A stretch of 64,000 bases of DNA from Paraflavitalea pollutisoli. Lineage in GTDB: Bacteria; Bacteroidota; Bacteroidia; Chitinophagales; Chitinophagaceae. The translations under genes were made by a program, and so were the position numbers. The DNA lies in contig NZ_JARKMX010000008.1 in NCBI RefSeq assembly GCF_029360705.1, positions 1,487,949 through 1,551,948 on the forward strand. Reading direction: 5' to 3'. Shown one piece after another: positions 53,630 through 63,469 of the stretch; the first letter of the stretch is position 1; each line of letters begins with the position of its first letter. Below the pieces are notes generated by a model that worked only from the letters and a program-made list of their open reading frames with translations, was not told the DNA's origin and did no database searches.

Positions 53630-56482
53630 CTAAAATTTCGCTTTAAGGCCTACAGTAACGGTTTTCATCAGGGGATAACCCATCGACAAACGCTCAGGCT
53701 CCAGTCCCTCGATCTTCGAGCTCAGCAGGTTGTTACCACTGAGGTACACCCGCAGAATATCGAATTTCTTCAGCATCCCTTTTGCAGGAACACTGTAGCC
53801 TACTTCTACGCTACGCAGCTTCACAAATCCACCATCACGCAGCCAGAAATCGGCCTGTTGGTTGTTGTTGTTGTTCACCAGGGTCGACAAACGGGGCGTG
53901 GTAGCACTGTTGGCCGTTTCTGGTGTCCAGGGATTGCTGGAGAAAGCCGTGATGTTGTTGTTGTTGGCCAAAGGATGCGTGTAATCGAAGGCATCATCCA
54001 GCAGGCTGACCGTTCTGTTCGTCACCCCTTGTACAAAAGCATCGAGATCGAAACCTTTATACTTGAAGCCAATATTCACGCCGAGGGTAATCTCAGGCAG
54101 CTTGGTGAACTTCAACGGACTCTTGTCATAGTTATTGATGATACCGTCGCCATTCACGTCTGCAAACTTCAGGTCGCCGGGGCGCACCTGGCCATAGGTC
54201 GATTTGGGAACACCGGGCAACAGGTTGCCATTGGCATCAAAATCAGCAGTCTGGTAAAAGCCGGTGCTTTGCAGGCCACGGAACTGGTTGATGCGATACC
54301 CTTTTTCATAGAGGTAGCTGTAAGGCTGAGCATCCTGTGCACGGGCGGTAATTTCATTACGGGCAAATGAAAAACCTACGCCTCCATAATACTCGAATTG
54401 AGAAGCCGTCTTATCACGGTACTGCAAACTCAGCTCGATACCGCGATTGATCGTTTCGCCACTATTAGTGGAGCGCAGAGCAAAACCCGTATAGGCAGGT
54501 ACATTCACCGGCGCTTCCAGGATACCCTTACGTTTTTCGCGGAACAGGTCGATGCTGGCATTCAGTTTATCCAGCAACGTCAGATCAACACCCACATTGA
54601 GGGTTTGCTTTTGCTCCCAGGAGAAGTCGGCATTGGGATAAGGACCTTCGGTACGGCCCTGGAAAGTTGCATTGTTCGTACCCAGGAGAATGTCGCTGCT
54701 TCTAATACCCCATCTTTCAAACAGGAAACGGAAATTCTCATTGGTATTGGCTGTAACGCCGTAAGAAGCACGCACCTTCAGAAAGCTAACCACCTTGTTG
54801 TTTTGCAGGAAAGACTCCTTGCTGGCGATCCAGCCGAGGCCAATGGCCGGGAACAAACCATAACGATCGCCTGCCTTGAAGTCGCCCGATCCGGCATAAG
54901 AGAACGACAGGTCGGCTACATACTTCTGGTCGAAATCATAGGTAACCGCACCGCGCAGTCCCTGCTCCGCCACCTCATAGATCTGATCCTGGTGGTCATA
55001 ACTGGTACGGTTGGCCTGCAACAGTCCGGTAAAACTATGCCGTCCGAAATGGCGGTCATAATTCACCCCCAACTGCAGGGTGTTCCTGTTCCAATGCTGA
55101 TTACCGGCATCGTCGATATTTTGCCCTACAGCGCCTAGCACCCTGTAAACAGCATTGCCGTTGGCATCAAGCACGGGGTTATCGTAAGCATCTTTCGTTA
55201 TCTCATAAGAAGGAACGGAAAAGCTCTTGTTATAAACACCTACATATTGATTCGCAAACGAGAAGCCGCCGTGTACCGACAAGCCCTCTACCAGCGCATC
55301 GAGCCTTTGTACAAAGCTCAGGTTGGTTTGCAAACTCCGTGTATGCGAGCTGTAGATACCATTCTGGCGCAGCAGCTGTACAGGGTTGAAATTGTACACC
55401 GCATTATTGCCCCAGCTGCCGTTCAGATTCTTCACGGGGAAAGCAGCAGCAGGTATCTTCATCAGGTTCGAGAATAGCGAAGCCGCTGTAAATCCGGAAG
55501 GCGTATTGCGGTCTTCTGTAATACCGGATACGGTTGCTTTCACCGACAGGTTCTTGTTCAGCTGCAGGTTCACATTGGCCCTCAGGTTCAACCGGCGATA
55601 TTTGGCATTCGTACCATTGTCCTGACTGATAGCCGTGGCATCTTTATATGCACCGGTAAAGTCGGTAAAACCACCCAGCACGAAAAAACGCGCGCGGTCA
55701 TTACCACCCCGGAAAGACACGCTGTAGTCCTGGTTAGAGGAACTATTGTTCAGGATCTTATCATACCAGTTTACATTCGGGTGGAAAGGATCATCGGTAG
55801 CCTTGTACAACTCCGGATTATAATACTTGATGGGCAAGCCATCGTTTTTCAAAGCCTGGTTGTACGCAGTTACATAACCATAGGCATCCATCACCTGCGG
55901 CATCGAGATGGGGCGCAGGTTACCATAGCGGCCATTCACCTCGATCTTCGTCTTACCGGTTTGCGTGCCTTCCTTGGTACGCACGCTCAATACGCCGGTA
56001 GCACTGTTAAATCCATAAATAGCAGTAGCCGCCGCATCTTTCAGCAACGTCACCGTTTCGATCTCGAAAGGCGACAGCGCCGACAACGCGTTCAGGTCAA
56101 CCTGGAATCCGTCCAGGAAAACGGCGATAGCATTACCCGCCACATTCCAGCTGCTTTGACCACGCAGGTACAGCGTCGGGTTATCATAACCCGGCTCGCC
56201 CGAACCCGTAGTAACCGTAAGGCCAGGTATACGACCTTGCAAACTGTTCAGCAGGTTGCCGGCATTCGTACGCGCGAGATCTTCACCGGTAATTGTAAAA
56301 GTAGCGCCAGTCGTTCTCCAGGTTTGTTCACTCCGGATCCCCTGATCCACCAAAGAAGCCTTGGCAGGCACAACGATCGTATCGGGCAGCACAGCAGTAC
56401 CCGACTGCGCCTTGGCCGCGGAATAACCCGTCGACAACACCAGCGCGATCAGTACTTTTATATTGACATGTTTATTTTTCAT
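53630..56482 (-). CDS. SusC/RagA TonB-dependent transporter 2, no N-terminal extension
   Basis: A 950-residue outer-membrane transporter. After the signal peptide (MKNKHVNIKVLIALVLSTGYSAAKAQ) it goes nearly straight into the plug (FTITGEDLARTNAGNLLNSLQGRIPGL, VFLDGFQVDLNALSALSPFEIETVTLLKDAAATAIYG), lacking the CarboxypepD_reg-like domain that most SusC proteins, including the other one here, carry. The barrel continues to the final strand VTVGLKAKF. It is 31 bp past SusD 1. The substrate is unknown. Confidence 0.94.
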   Translation of the reverse strand: MKNKHVNIKVLIALVLSTGYSAAKAQSGTAVLPDTIVVPAKASLVDQGIRSEQTWRTTGATFTITGEDLARTNAGNLLNSLQGRIPGLTVTTGSGEPGYDNPTLYLRGQSSWNVAGNAIAVFLDGFQVDLNALSALSPFEIETVTLLKDAAATAIYGFNSATGVLSVRTKEGTQTGKTKIEVNGRYGNLRPISMPQVMDAYGYVTAYNQALKNDGLPIKYYNPELYKATDDPFHPNVNWYDKILNNSSSNQDYSVSFRGGNDRARFFVLGGFTDFTGAYKDATAISQDNGTNAKYRRLNLRANVNLQLNKNLSVKATVSGITEDRNTPSGFTAASLFSNLMKIPAAAFPVKNLNGSWGNNAVYNFNPVQLLRQNGIYSSHTRSLQTNLSFVQRLDALVEGLSVHGGFSFANQYVGVYNKSFSVPSYEITKDAYDNPVLDANGNAVYRVLGAVGQNIDDAGNQHWNRNTLQLGVNYDRHFGRHSFTGLLQANRTSYDHQDQIYEVAEQGLRGAVTYDFDQKYVADLSFSYAGSGDFKAGDRYGLFPAIGLGWIASKESFLQNNKVVSFLKVRASYGVTANTNENFRFLFERWGIRSSDILLGTNNATFQGRTEGPYPNADFSWEQKQTLNVGVDLTLLDKLNASIDLFREKRKGILEAPVNVPAYTGFALRSTNSGETINRGIELSLQYRDKTASQFEYYGGVGFSFARNEITARAQDAQPYSYLYEKGYRINQFRGLQSTGFYQTADFDANGNLLPGVPKSTYGQVRPGDLKFADVNGDGIINNYDKSPLKFTKLPEITLGVNIGFKYKGFDLDAFVQGVTNRTVSLLDDAFDYTHPLANNNNITAFSSNPWTPETANSATTPRLSTLVNNNNNQQADFWLRDGGFVKLRSVEVGYSVPAKGMLKKFDILRVYLSGNNLLSSKIEGLEPERLSMGYPLMKTVTVGLKAKF

Positions 56483-56513
56483 TGTTTGCAGTTAAACGTT
56501 CACGAAGCTTTGG

Positions 56514-58448
56514 TTAGTAACCGGGGTTTTGACCGTCCCAATCTTTTCCACCCAGGTACCGCATACTGATCTCCGAGTAAGGGAAAGGAACATAGTAATA
56601 CTTGGTAGGGAAAGTACGTGCACCATAAGACACCAACTCCCACTTGAGGAACGGATTGGAAGGACGTGGCGTAACGCCGTTGCTGGAGGCCGTCACCGCA
56701 AATCCACGCAGGTTGGTATTCAACACCACATGCGCAGTCAACCAGCGGTGCAGGTCATTGTAGCGGTGGTCTTCAAAAGCCAGCTCTACCGAACGCTCGT
56801 TTTGAATAGCCACACGGAAAGCAGGCTGATCAGGCAGCATGGAAGCATCCTTATTGGGCATACCCGCTCTTTGACGAATGAGATTCATGGCATTGAAGGC
56901 TTCAGCAGAAGGCCCTGCATACTCGTTCATCGCTTCAGCATAAGCCAGGTAAAACTCGGCCAGGCGGAAAACGGGCCACACGAAATGGCCATCATTGTTG
57001 TTGTCCACGCGGGCTACGAATTTGGTACACTCGACCGCACTACCCATACCATCACCAGCATTGGTATCATCCACCAGCAACCCCTTTGCATAAGCGCCAT
57101 CAGTCGCACCTGATGCTTTGTAGTAAGCCAGGAACTGACGGCCATTATTCCACCATTGACCGGCATAGGCGATGGATTGATAAGCACGGGGATCGAGGTT
57201 CAGCCCTTCAAAATAAGCCTTGAAATCAGTACCGGTGGGCGTCGCCGTCCACTTGGTACCATCTCTTTTCTCATATTGCTGCAGGAACTCGACAGGCACA
57301 TTGTTCTTAGCACCCCACTCGCTCATCCGAACTTTCGAAGAGTTGTAACGTCCCCAGTCGGCCCAGCCATAACGGTTGGGGTCGTTCATGTGGCGTGTGT
57401 TGACCAGGATCATCTCCGGGTTGCCATAAGTACCGGTGGTACCCATCACGTTGTTGGAAACAGCTTCGTAGTCACCAAGGCCTGCATAATTATCCGTACG
57501 AACCGTAGTCGTGGGCTTACCCGTATTGTAGAGATACACACCGGAAGCATTGGCATTGTCGATCACCGCTTTGGCAGCATCGGCAGCTCTTTTCCAACGT
57601 TCTTTGTTGTAAGCAGGATAAGCTAACACAGAATCACGGGCGTCGCCAAAACGCGCACCGGAGATAGCCGACTTCATGTTTTCGGGCGTATTGTACAAGG
57701 GACTGGCAGCATACAACAGCACGCGCGCTTTCAAGGCCAGCGCCGCCAGGCTGGTAATACGGCCATAATCGGTGGTGGGGCGTGTAGGAGGCAACAATGC
57801 CGCCGCCTGATCGCACCAGGTCACCAGGGTATCCACCAGTGATTGGATAGAAGCACGGGGAATGGCTACATTACCATCACCCAACAACACATCCGATACA
57901 ATAGGAATACCACCATACAGGCGGAAAGCGCTGTAATGCGCCATGGCACGGCAGAAAATAGCCTGTCCCTTCACATCCGACTTCCACTCGTCGGGAGCAT
58001 CCGACACCTTATCGATATTCTTCAATACCAGGTTAGCCCTGCGCACCGAACGGTACCAGCTGCTGAACGCAGTTGTACCGGTAGAGCCACGCTGCGTTAC
58101 CGGCCCCCGGTCAATACTGTAGTTGGGGCCCATACCACCGGCCACATAAAATTGATAGTTCAGGTTGCCAGCCACCCAGTTCGCACCGGGCAACAGCAAA
58201 TGCACCTGGTCGGTCAGTACATCTTCCCGGCTGTCGGCCGAGTTGTTTTGTACAAAGCCGGTAGGTACACACCAGGCGTACATATCCGCCACAGCATATT
58301 GAGCCTGCCGTTGTGTATGAAACACCGTATCCACGGTCACATCATTCCCCTTGGGTTTTTCCAGGAAATCCCGGTTGCAACCCGTTGTCATTATACCCAT
58401 CGTTACCGAAGTGGCGAGGAGTACTAATGGTATATTGATCCTTTTCAT
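56514..58448 (-). CDS. SusD/RagB-family outer-membrane lipoprotein 1
   Basis: A 644-residue surface lipoprotein, longer than its downstream paralogue. Signal peptide ends with TTGC (about Cys23). Landmarks are AIFCRAMAHYSAFRLYGGIPIV, ARVLLYAASPLYN, and the C-terminal ERSVELAFEDHRYNDLHRW. It has an inserted segment rich in Gly/Asn (about 310-360). It lies 28 bp after SusC 1 and is probably its partner. Confidence 0.94.
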   Translation of the reverse strand: MKRINIPLVLLATSVTMGIMTTGCNRDFLEKPKGNDVTVDTVFHTQRQAQYAVADMYAWCVPTGFVQNNSADSREDVLTDQVHLLLPGANWVAGNLNYQFYVAGGMGPNYSIDRGPVTQRGSTGTTAFSSWYRSVRRANLVLKNIDKVSDAPDEWKSDVKGQAIFCRAMAHYSAFRLYGGIPIVSDVLLGDGNVAIPRASIQSLVDTLVTWCDQAAALLPPTRPTTDYGRITSLAALALKARVLLYAASPLYNTPENMKSAISGARFGDARDSVLAYPAYNKERWKRAADAAKAVIDNANASGVYLYNTGKPTTTVRTDNYAGLGDYEAVSNNVMGTTGTYGNPEMILVNTRHMNDPNRYGWADWGRYNSSKVRMSEWGAKNNVPVEFLQQYEKRDGTKWTATPTGTDFKAYFEGLNLDPRAYQSIAYAGQWWNNGRQFLAYYKASGATDGAYAKGLLVDDTNAGDGMGSAVECTKFVARVDNNNDGHFVWPVFRLAEFYLAYAEAMNEYAGPSAEAFNAMNLIRQRAGMPNKDASMLPDQPAFRVAIQNERSVELAFEDHRYNDLHRWLTAHVVLNTNLRGFAVTASSNGVTPRPSNPFLKWELVSYGARTFPTKYYYVPFPYSEISMRYLGGKDWDGQNPGY

Positions 58449-58476
58449 GCTGTTTTCGTTTAATCAGATTCGACAA

Positions 58477-61400
58477 TTAGAAACTTACATTGATACCGGC
58501 ATTGTAAGTGCGCGTAAGCGGATAACCCATAAAGCCCATATTCTCCGGATCACCCCAGATATCATTTTCGCTCCAGGTGTACAGGTTAAAGCCATTCGCG
58601 TAAATACGAACAGAACCCAATCCTGCTTTTTGCAGAATGCCACGTTGGAACGTATACCCTACTTCCACATTCTTCAGACGGATATAAGAAGTATTCATGT
58701 TGAAATAGGTATTCCGGTAAGCCTGGCGGTTGTAGGCAGCGATGGGAAAATTGATCTCCTCACCGGCAGCGTAACGCTCAGGCGTAAAGCGCGTCCAGTC
58801 TACTTCAAACAAAGCTTCTGTAGTACCATTGAAGTGCAGGTTCGTCGCGCGCATAGGATTGGCGGCAACCTGGGCAGCTCCCTGAAACAAGGCCGAAAAA
58901 TCGAATCCTTTATAACTGAGGCCAAAAGAGAAGCCGAAAGTAAAGCGGGGGATATCCGTATAGTTGGATCTTACACGGTCCTTGTCGTCTACAACACCAT
59001 CGAAGTTGACGTCTTTCAGACGTACATCACCGGGCTGCAACGGTACATTACCGAATGTCAGGTCTTTCTCGTACACATCATTACCAGCACCATTCTTATA
59101 AGGCTTGCCATTAGCGTCTTTCGCGAGTACAGGCCTGTTGAGGATGGGATTGTTGGAAGCATCTACTTCATACAGGTCGGCCCAGGAAGTATAGAGACCA
59201 TTGGCCTGCAGATACAACTGCTGGTTGATGGGCTTTCCGGTTTCAGCCTGGTATTCGAGACCTGGCACGATCGCTTCGTCTCTGAAAATGATCTTATTGC
59301 TATTGGTAGCAAAATTGCCCTTCACCCAGTAGCCTAAGTTTTTGTTGATCTTATCGCGATAAGAAAGGTCGACCTCCATACCGTGGTTATTCACCCGGCC
59401 GAGGTTATAAGGAGGCAAAGTAGCGGCCACGATACCGGGCACAGTTCCACGGTAAGAAAGGATATTCCACCGCTTTTCTGTGTAGTAATCAAAGCCGATG
59501 GTCAACTTGTCCTTAAGCCAGTTTGACTCAAAACCGATATTGGCCTTTTCAGCCGTTTCCCAGGTCACATTGGGGTTACCCAAACGGGCTTCGCGGGCAG
59601 ACTGTACGTATTGACGGTTCACACCTGTCTGACCAAAGAAGTAGCCATCCATCGTACCGGCACTGCTACCGCCACTGTACGACCATACGTCGGGTAGGTA
59701 CAAAAAGCGGGCGCCACCGATCCGGTCGTTACCAACCCGGCCGAATGATCCCCGTATTTTCAGGAAGGTCAGGTAGTCGTTGTCCGGGAAGAAGTCTTCC
59801 TTGGTTACGATCCAGCCCAGCGAAAAGGCGGGCATATAACCAAAACGCATATCATCGGGGAAATTCTCCGATCCATTATAACCCATATCAGCTTCCGCGA
59901 GATACTTGCCTTTATAAGCATAGGTAAAACGGCCTACCAGACTTTGGTAAGCATGCGGCACTCTGTATTCGAGATCTGGATTAAAGTTCTTGCTCAGGTT
60001 GGCCATCGCCAAACCGGTAATAGCATGGTCGCCAAAGGTGCGGCTATAGTTGATCGCAAATTCGCTGTACCAGGTACGCCACTTACCACTGAAATAATTG
60101 GCCGCGCGTGTAGAAGGCGCCTCGTTGTTCAGCTGCACCCAGATGGGATCGAGCTTGTCCCCATTGGGATTCTCACGCACTGCCCACATCACCGGGGTTG
60201 AACTACCACTCGAAGTACTGGAGAAATAGCTGTCGTAAGAAGCCTGCACATTCACAGAAAGCCCCTTCGTAATGAAATCAAGCTTATGGGTCAGTTTCAA
60301 AGCCGAGTTGAGCGTGCTGTTGTTGTTGAGGTTATACTCGTTCCGCTGAGCCAGGCTGTACAGGGGATTGAACTGCTCGGCGTTGCGTTGCCAGATGAAA
60401 GCAAAACGATTGTTGATATAACCAGGAGAACCCATCGGGTTGGTCCACATCAGGTTCTTTTCGTAATTGTAACCATCATTGCTCATCCCCGATATATTGA
60501 CGAATTGCGTACCGACATTCACCGCGATCTTGAAGTTTTCGTTCACATCAAAATCAAAGTTGCCGCGCAGGTTATAACGGTCTTTCCGGTAATCCATTTC
60601 TTTAGAGAAAGGCATATAATCCGTATTGAACAAACCACGTTGCGTGAGATAACCGGCAGACAGGAAGTATTTCACCCCCTTGGTACCACCGGTGATATTG
60701 ACGTTGGCCTGGGTTTGAGGCGCAGTGTTCTTATAGATCTGCGACTGCCAGTCCTGGTCGGGGTGAAAATAAGGATCATAATAAGGATTGGGCGATCCGT
60801 CGGGCAGTTTGGGCGTGTGCGCGTTGGCATAGTACTTCAGGTCCTCATCGCTGAACAGCGGTTTATAGGCCGTCTTTCTTTTCTCCACAAACTTGGCCCA
60901 GCCGTCGGCCTTATTGGCTACTTCGGGATCATTGGCCAGGTTTTGCCAAACGGTCTCGAAAGCCTGTTCGTTACGCAGGGTGGCGTATTGTACAGAGTTG
61001 ACGTAATCCGGCATGCGGGTAAACTGGTTCAGGGCCGACTGTACCGTCGCACTTACCTTGGGCTTACCTTCCTTACCACGCTTGGTCGTGATCAGGATCA
61101 CACCATTCGCACCACGTACACCGAATACGGCGGTAGCAGAAGCATCTTTCAGGATACTGATCGTTTCCACCTCATTGGGGTCGATGTCATTGTACGTGTC
61201 ACGCACGATTCCATCCACCATGATCAACGGCGAAGTACTGCCATTGTAGGTACCTACACCACGGATGTACAGGGTGGAGGCGTCATTACCAGGCTTGCCC
61301 GATGATTGCATCGAGATCAAACCGGGCAACCGGCCTGCAAGTGCATTACTCAGGTTGGATACCGGCGATTGAACGATTTCTTTAGCGTTCACGGTACTGA

Positions 61401-61797
61401 TAGCGGCAGTGACCGACGCCTTTTTCTGTTGACCATAAGCTACCACGACCACATCGGTCAGACTGGCGGCTTCGGCGGTCTCGAGGCTTACAGCGAAGAC
61501 GGTCTTGTTACCGATCGTCACTTCCTGACCGGCAAAACCCAGGTTGGTAATCGCCAGTTTCTTGTAAGAAGCATCGATCGTAAGGGTAAAGTGGCCATCC
61601 TTGTCAGTCGAAGTACCGACTGAAGGACCACCCGATTTCTCCGCAGAGACGGAGGCGCCGAACACGGGTGCACCTTTTTCGTCTTTCACGGTGCCACTGA
61701 TCTTGCGGGTTTGTGCAAAACTTTGTTGTTGGACGGCAATCGTCAGCAGGAACAACAGGAGTCGGCACAAAAGTTGACTTTTGGTCATCATCCTCAT
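58477..61797 (-). CDS. SusC/RagA TonB-dependent transporter 1
   Basis: An 1106-residue outer-membrane glycan importer and the first gene of the Sus operon. Signal peptide (to about SFAQ29); CarboxypepD_reg-like domain (about 31-115: ISGTVKDEKGAPVFGASVSA); a TonB-box-like VVVVAYGQQKKASVTAA; plug with LIMVDGIVRDTYNDIDPNEVETISILKDASATAVFGVRGANGVILITTKRG; barrel ending RTYNAGINVSF. No sigma/anti-sigma or hybrid two-component regulator is adjacent, so control of the locus must come from elsewhere. Confidence 0.96.
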   Translation of the reverse strand: MRMMTKSQLLCRLLLFLLTIAVQQQSFAQTRKISGTVKDEKGAPVFGASVSAEKSGGPSVGTSTDKDGHFTLTIDASYKKLAITNLGFAGQEVTIGNKTVFAVSLETAEAASLTDVVVVAYGQQKKASVTAAISTVNAKEIVQSPVSNLSNALAGRLPGLISMQSSGKPGNDASTLYIRGVGTYNGSTSPLIMVDGIVRDTYNDIDPNEVETISILKDASATAVFGVRGANGVILITTKRGKEGKPKVSATVQSALNQFTRMPDYVNSVQYATLRNEQAFETVWQNLANDPEVANKADGWAKFVEKRKTAYKPLFSDEDLKYYANAHTPKLPDGSPNPYYDPYFHPDQDWQSQIYKNTAPQTQANVNITGGTKGVKYFLSAGYLTQRGLFNTDYMPFSKEMDYRKDRYNLRGNFDFDVNENFKIAVNVGTQFVNISGMSNDGYNYEKNLMWTNPMGSPGYINNRFAFIWQRNAEQFNPLYSLAQRNEYNLNNNSTLNSALKLTHKLDFITKGLSVNVQASYDSYFSSTSSGSSTPVMWAVRENPNGDKLDPIWVQLNNEAPSTRAANYFSGKWRTWYSEFAINYSRTFGDHAITGLAMANLSKNFNPDLEYRVPHAYQSLVGRFTYAYKGKYLAEADMGYNGSENFPDDMRFGYMPAFSLGWIVTKEDFFPDNDYLTFLKIRGSFGRVGNDRIGGARFLYLPDVWSYSGGSSAGTMDGYFFGQTGVNRQYVQSAREARLGNPNVTWETAEKANIGFESNWLKDKLTIGFDYYTEKRWNILSYRGTVPGIVAATLPPYNLGRVNNHGMEVDLSYRDKINKNLGYWVKGNFATNSNKIIFRDEAIVPGLEYQAETGKPINQQLYLQANGLYTSWADLYEVDASNNPILNRPVLAKDANGKPYKNGAGNDVYEKDLTFGNVPLQPGDVRLKDVNFDGVVDDKDRVRSNYTDIPRFTFGFSFGLSYKGFDFSALFQGAAQVAANPMRATNLHFNGTTEALFEVDWTRFTPERYAAGEEINFPIAAYNRQAYRNTYFNMNTSYIRLKNVEVGYTFQRGILQKAGLGSVRIYANGFNLYTWSENDIWGDPENMGFMGYPLTRTYNAGINVSF

Positions 61798-62428
61798 AAA
61801 GTTGTTTGGTGATAAATGAAATTCTTAAGAGCCTTTTGTTAATCGTAAACCGGAAGTAGGAAGAGTAATCCTATGAAGTTGACCGGAGGAACTCCGGGAA
61901 AAGAGTTGGCAGTGTGCAAGCATTTCGTTTGGGGTTTGATTGAAATAACGGATGCAATTTTGCATTTCGTGTAGGAAAGACCAAAATAGTAGCTACGTCA
62001 ATTCCTCTACATCGGAAAATTGAGGTAATGATAATCAATCAATTAGTTTAATTCACCCCTACGCAGGCCTACTACTTCGCCATTTTCTGGCGTATAGTTG
62101 CCTGTTTTTGCGGCTACAATAGGCCTACCAGATCGTCCCCCCTCATTTAACAGAATACCCCACTTGCATCAAAAGAGGCACTACAGGAGACCTGGTAATA
62201 CTGGGTGTTTGGGTAGCGTGGTACATCATACATTACATCATGCTCTACCCTACCACCCGTCGTCAGATAGCATGTTCAACCCGGCAACCGGGGAGCGGTA
62301 TAGATAATATATATAAGGAGTAAAAGAGACGGTGCCACGACATGATTGAGGTCGATGCGAAAAGTACGGCAGTATGGCAATCACCGGGGCATTGCGTCCA
62401 TACAGAACAAATCTGGAAAAATGACTAA
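61798..62428. other. Intergenic region upstream of the Sus operon
   Basis: About 630 bp with no supported gene. It must contain the Sus promoter, but I find no exact TAnnTTTG site on the minus strand. An AT-rich inverted repeat ATGCAATTTTGCAT (61952-61965) and a distant inverted pair GGGTAG/CTACCC (62211-62260) are the only structures. The 3' end of the next gene has no clear terminator here. Confidence 0.4.
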
Positions 62429-63181
62429 TTAAGCTCCCCAAACCCGCATACAACGCACAGCCCCACCACGCACGACCACAGGCTTATCGCCCTCCTGCCT
62501 TACAAACTCAACCCCCAACAGCCAAAAGCTCAGTTCACCCGGCTTCGGCACAATACCATGATCGAAGTCGAAATCGGCTCCGCTTTTCCGGCCAATAGCT
62601 GTCATTGGCCCAACTCGTACGGCCCGTGAATACGTGTGTTTATCAAAGTCGACAAAGATCATCGCCGACACCATCCGGAAATGGGTAGCCAGCTTGGGCA
62701 CATTTTTATCGGCACGCCGCAACCGGAATCCCGGCACAGAGATCCGGGCCTCGTCACGGCCTGCCGGTACACGATCACGCAGGTTCAGCGGCAGCAGCTC
62801 TTCCAGCGGTAAGGACTCGTTGAATTCGAATCCTTCCAGTACAGTAAGATCCCCGGCTTCCACACGGCGGTAGCCCCATTCATTCACCGCGTCCGACTGG
62901 ATCGCCCGCAACAGCCAGGCATTGATACGCCCGGTCAGGCTGCGTCCCTCCACACCTGCCAGCAGACGATCCATGGCGTACCGGAAAGTACGGGTCGCCT
63001 TCCCCGACGTCTTGAATTCTGCCGCCGCCCGCCGTGAGTTGGCAAAGTCCTCCCCGTCTTTCAGCCGGCATGGCCGCGGACCGCTTTTTTCTTTCACATA
63101 GGTTTCACCATGCTCTCCGCGCACGAACGTAAGCCCCCCCACCGAGCCACGCAATTTCAAAAGACCATCTAATTTTGCCAT
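62429..63181 (-). CDS. Bacteroidota-specific hypothetical protein (MAKLDG...GSVGGLTF type)
   Basis: A 250-residue protein of no assigned function. It opens MAKLDGLLKLRGSVGGLTFVRG, then GETYVKEKSGP and DFANSRRAAAEFKTSGKATRTFRYAM, a pattern I have seen as the start of conserved uncharacterised Bacteroidota proteins (similar to DUF6266-like openings). The remaining 160 residues alternate strands and basic loops with no catalytic motif. No signal peptide or membrane segment. ATG 63181 is chosen; the frame reaches 35 codons further but the conserved opening begins here, just after a promoter-like TACCATTG. Confidence 0.65.
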   Translation of the reverse strand: MAKLDGLLKLRGSVGGLTFVRGEHGETYVKEKSGPRPCRLKDGEDFANSRRAAAEFKTSGKATRTFRYAMDRLLAGVEGRSLTGRINAWLLRAIQSDAVNEWGYRRVEAGDLTVLEGFEFNESLPLEELLPLNLRDRVPAGRDEARISVPGFRLRRADKNVPKLATHFRMVSAMIFVDFDKHTYSRAVRVGPMTAIGRKSGADFDFDHGIVPKPGELSFWLLGVEFVRQEGDKPVVVRGGAVRCMRVWGA

Positions 63182-63196
63182 AGGATAAAGTTTCTG

Positions 63197-63239
63197 CAAT
63201 GGTACGATTCCGGCAGGGCGGGTTCCAAATTCTTGAACC
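63197..63239 (-). promoter_or_regulatory. Promoter and dyad of the hypothetical gene
   Basis: On the minus strand TTTG (63226-63229), 21 bases, then TACCATTG (63197-63204, one mismatch). An inverted repeat GGTTCcaaattcttGAACC (63221-63239) covers the TTTG, and TTGAACCA is repeated directly at 63233 and 63253, 20 bp apart. These may be sites for a regulator. Confidence 0.45.
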
Positions 63240-63430
63240 ATTTTGATCGTTTTTGAACCAAAATAGACTGACATGCAACACAGCACCGGTCACCTCGGCA
63301 AGTCTATCCACGCCCCTAACATACCCGTAAAAGATCATAACAGACGAAGTAATAAAAAGTAGGTAGTAACTGTATATCTATAATATAGCGCTCCCCTAGT
63401 GGCTTAATTGATGATACATATCAGCGGGTA

Positions 63431-63469
63431 GTCAACGCCGGGTCAACTCCATGTCAACCCCATGTCCCG
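63431..63469. repeat. 11-bp iterons GTCAACnnnnn
   Basis: Three copies of GTCAAC start at 63431, 63442 and 63453, a fourth partial one (GTCCCG) at 63464, all spaced by exactly 11 bp. This region of about 515 bp (63182-63696) has no gene. A DnaA-box-like TTATCCACA (63503-63511) is 40 bp to the right. Confidence 0.6.

Noticed and set aside
60286-61305. A 339-codon plus-strand frame opposite SusC 1
   Set aside because: Shadow of the plug and barrel coding region.
62250-62453. A 67-codon minus-strand frame in the Sus leader region
   Set aside because: No motif, no promoter, and it overlaps the end of the hypothetical gene in another frame.
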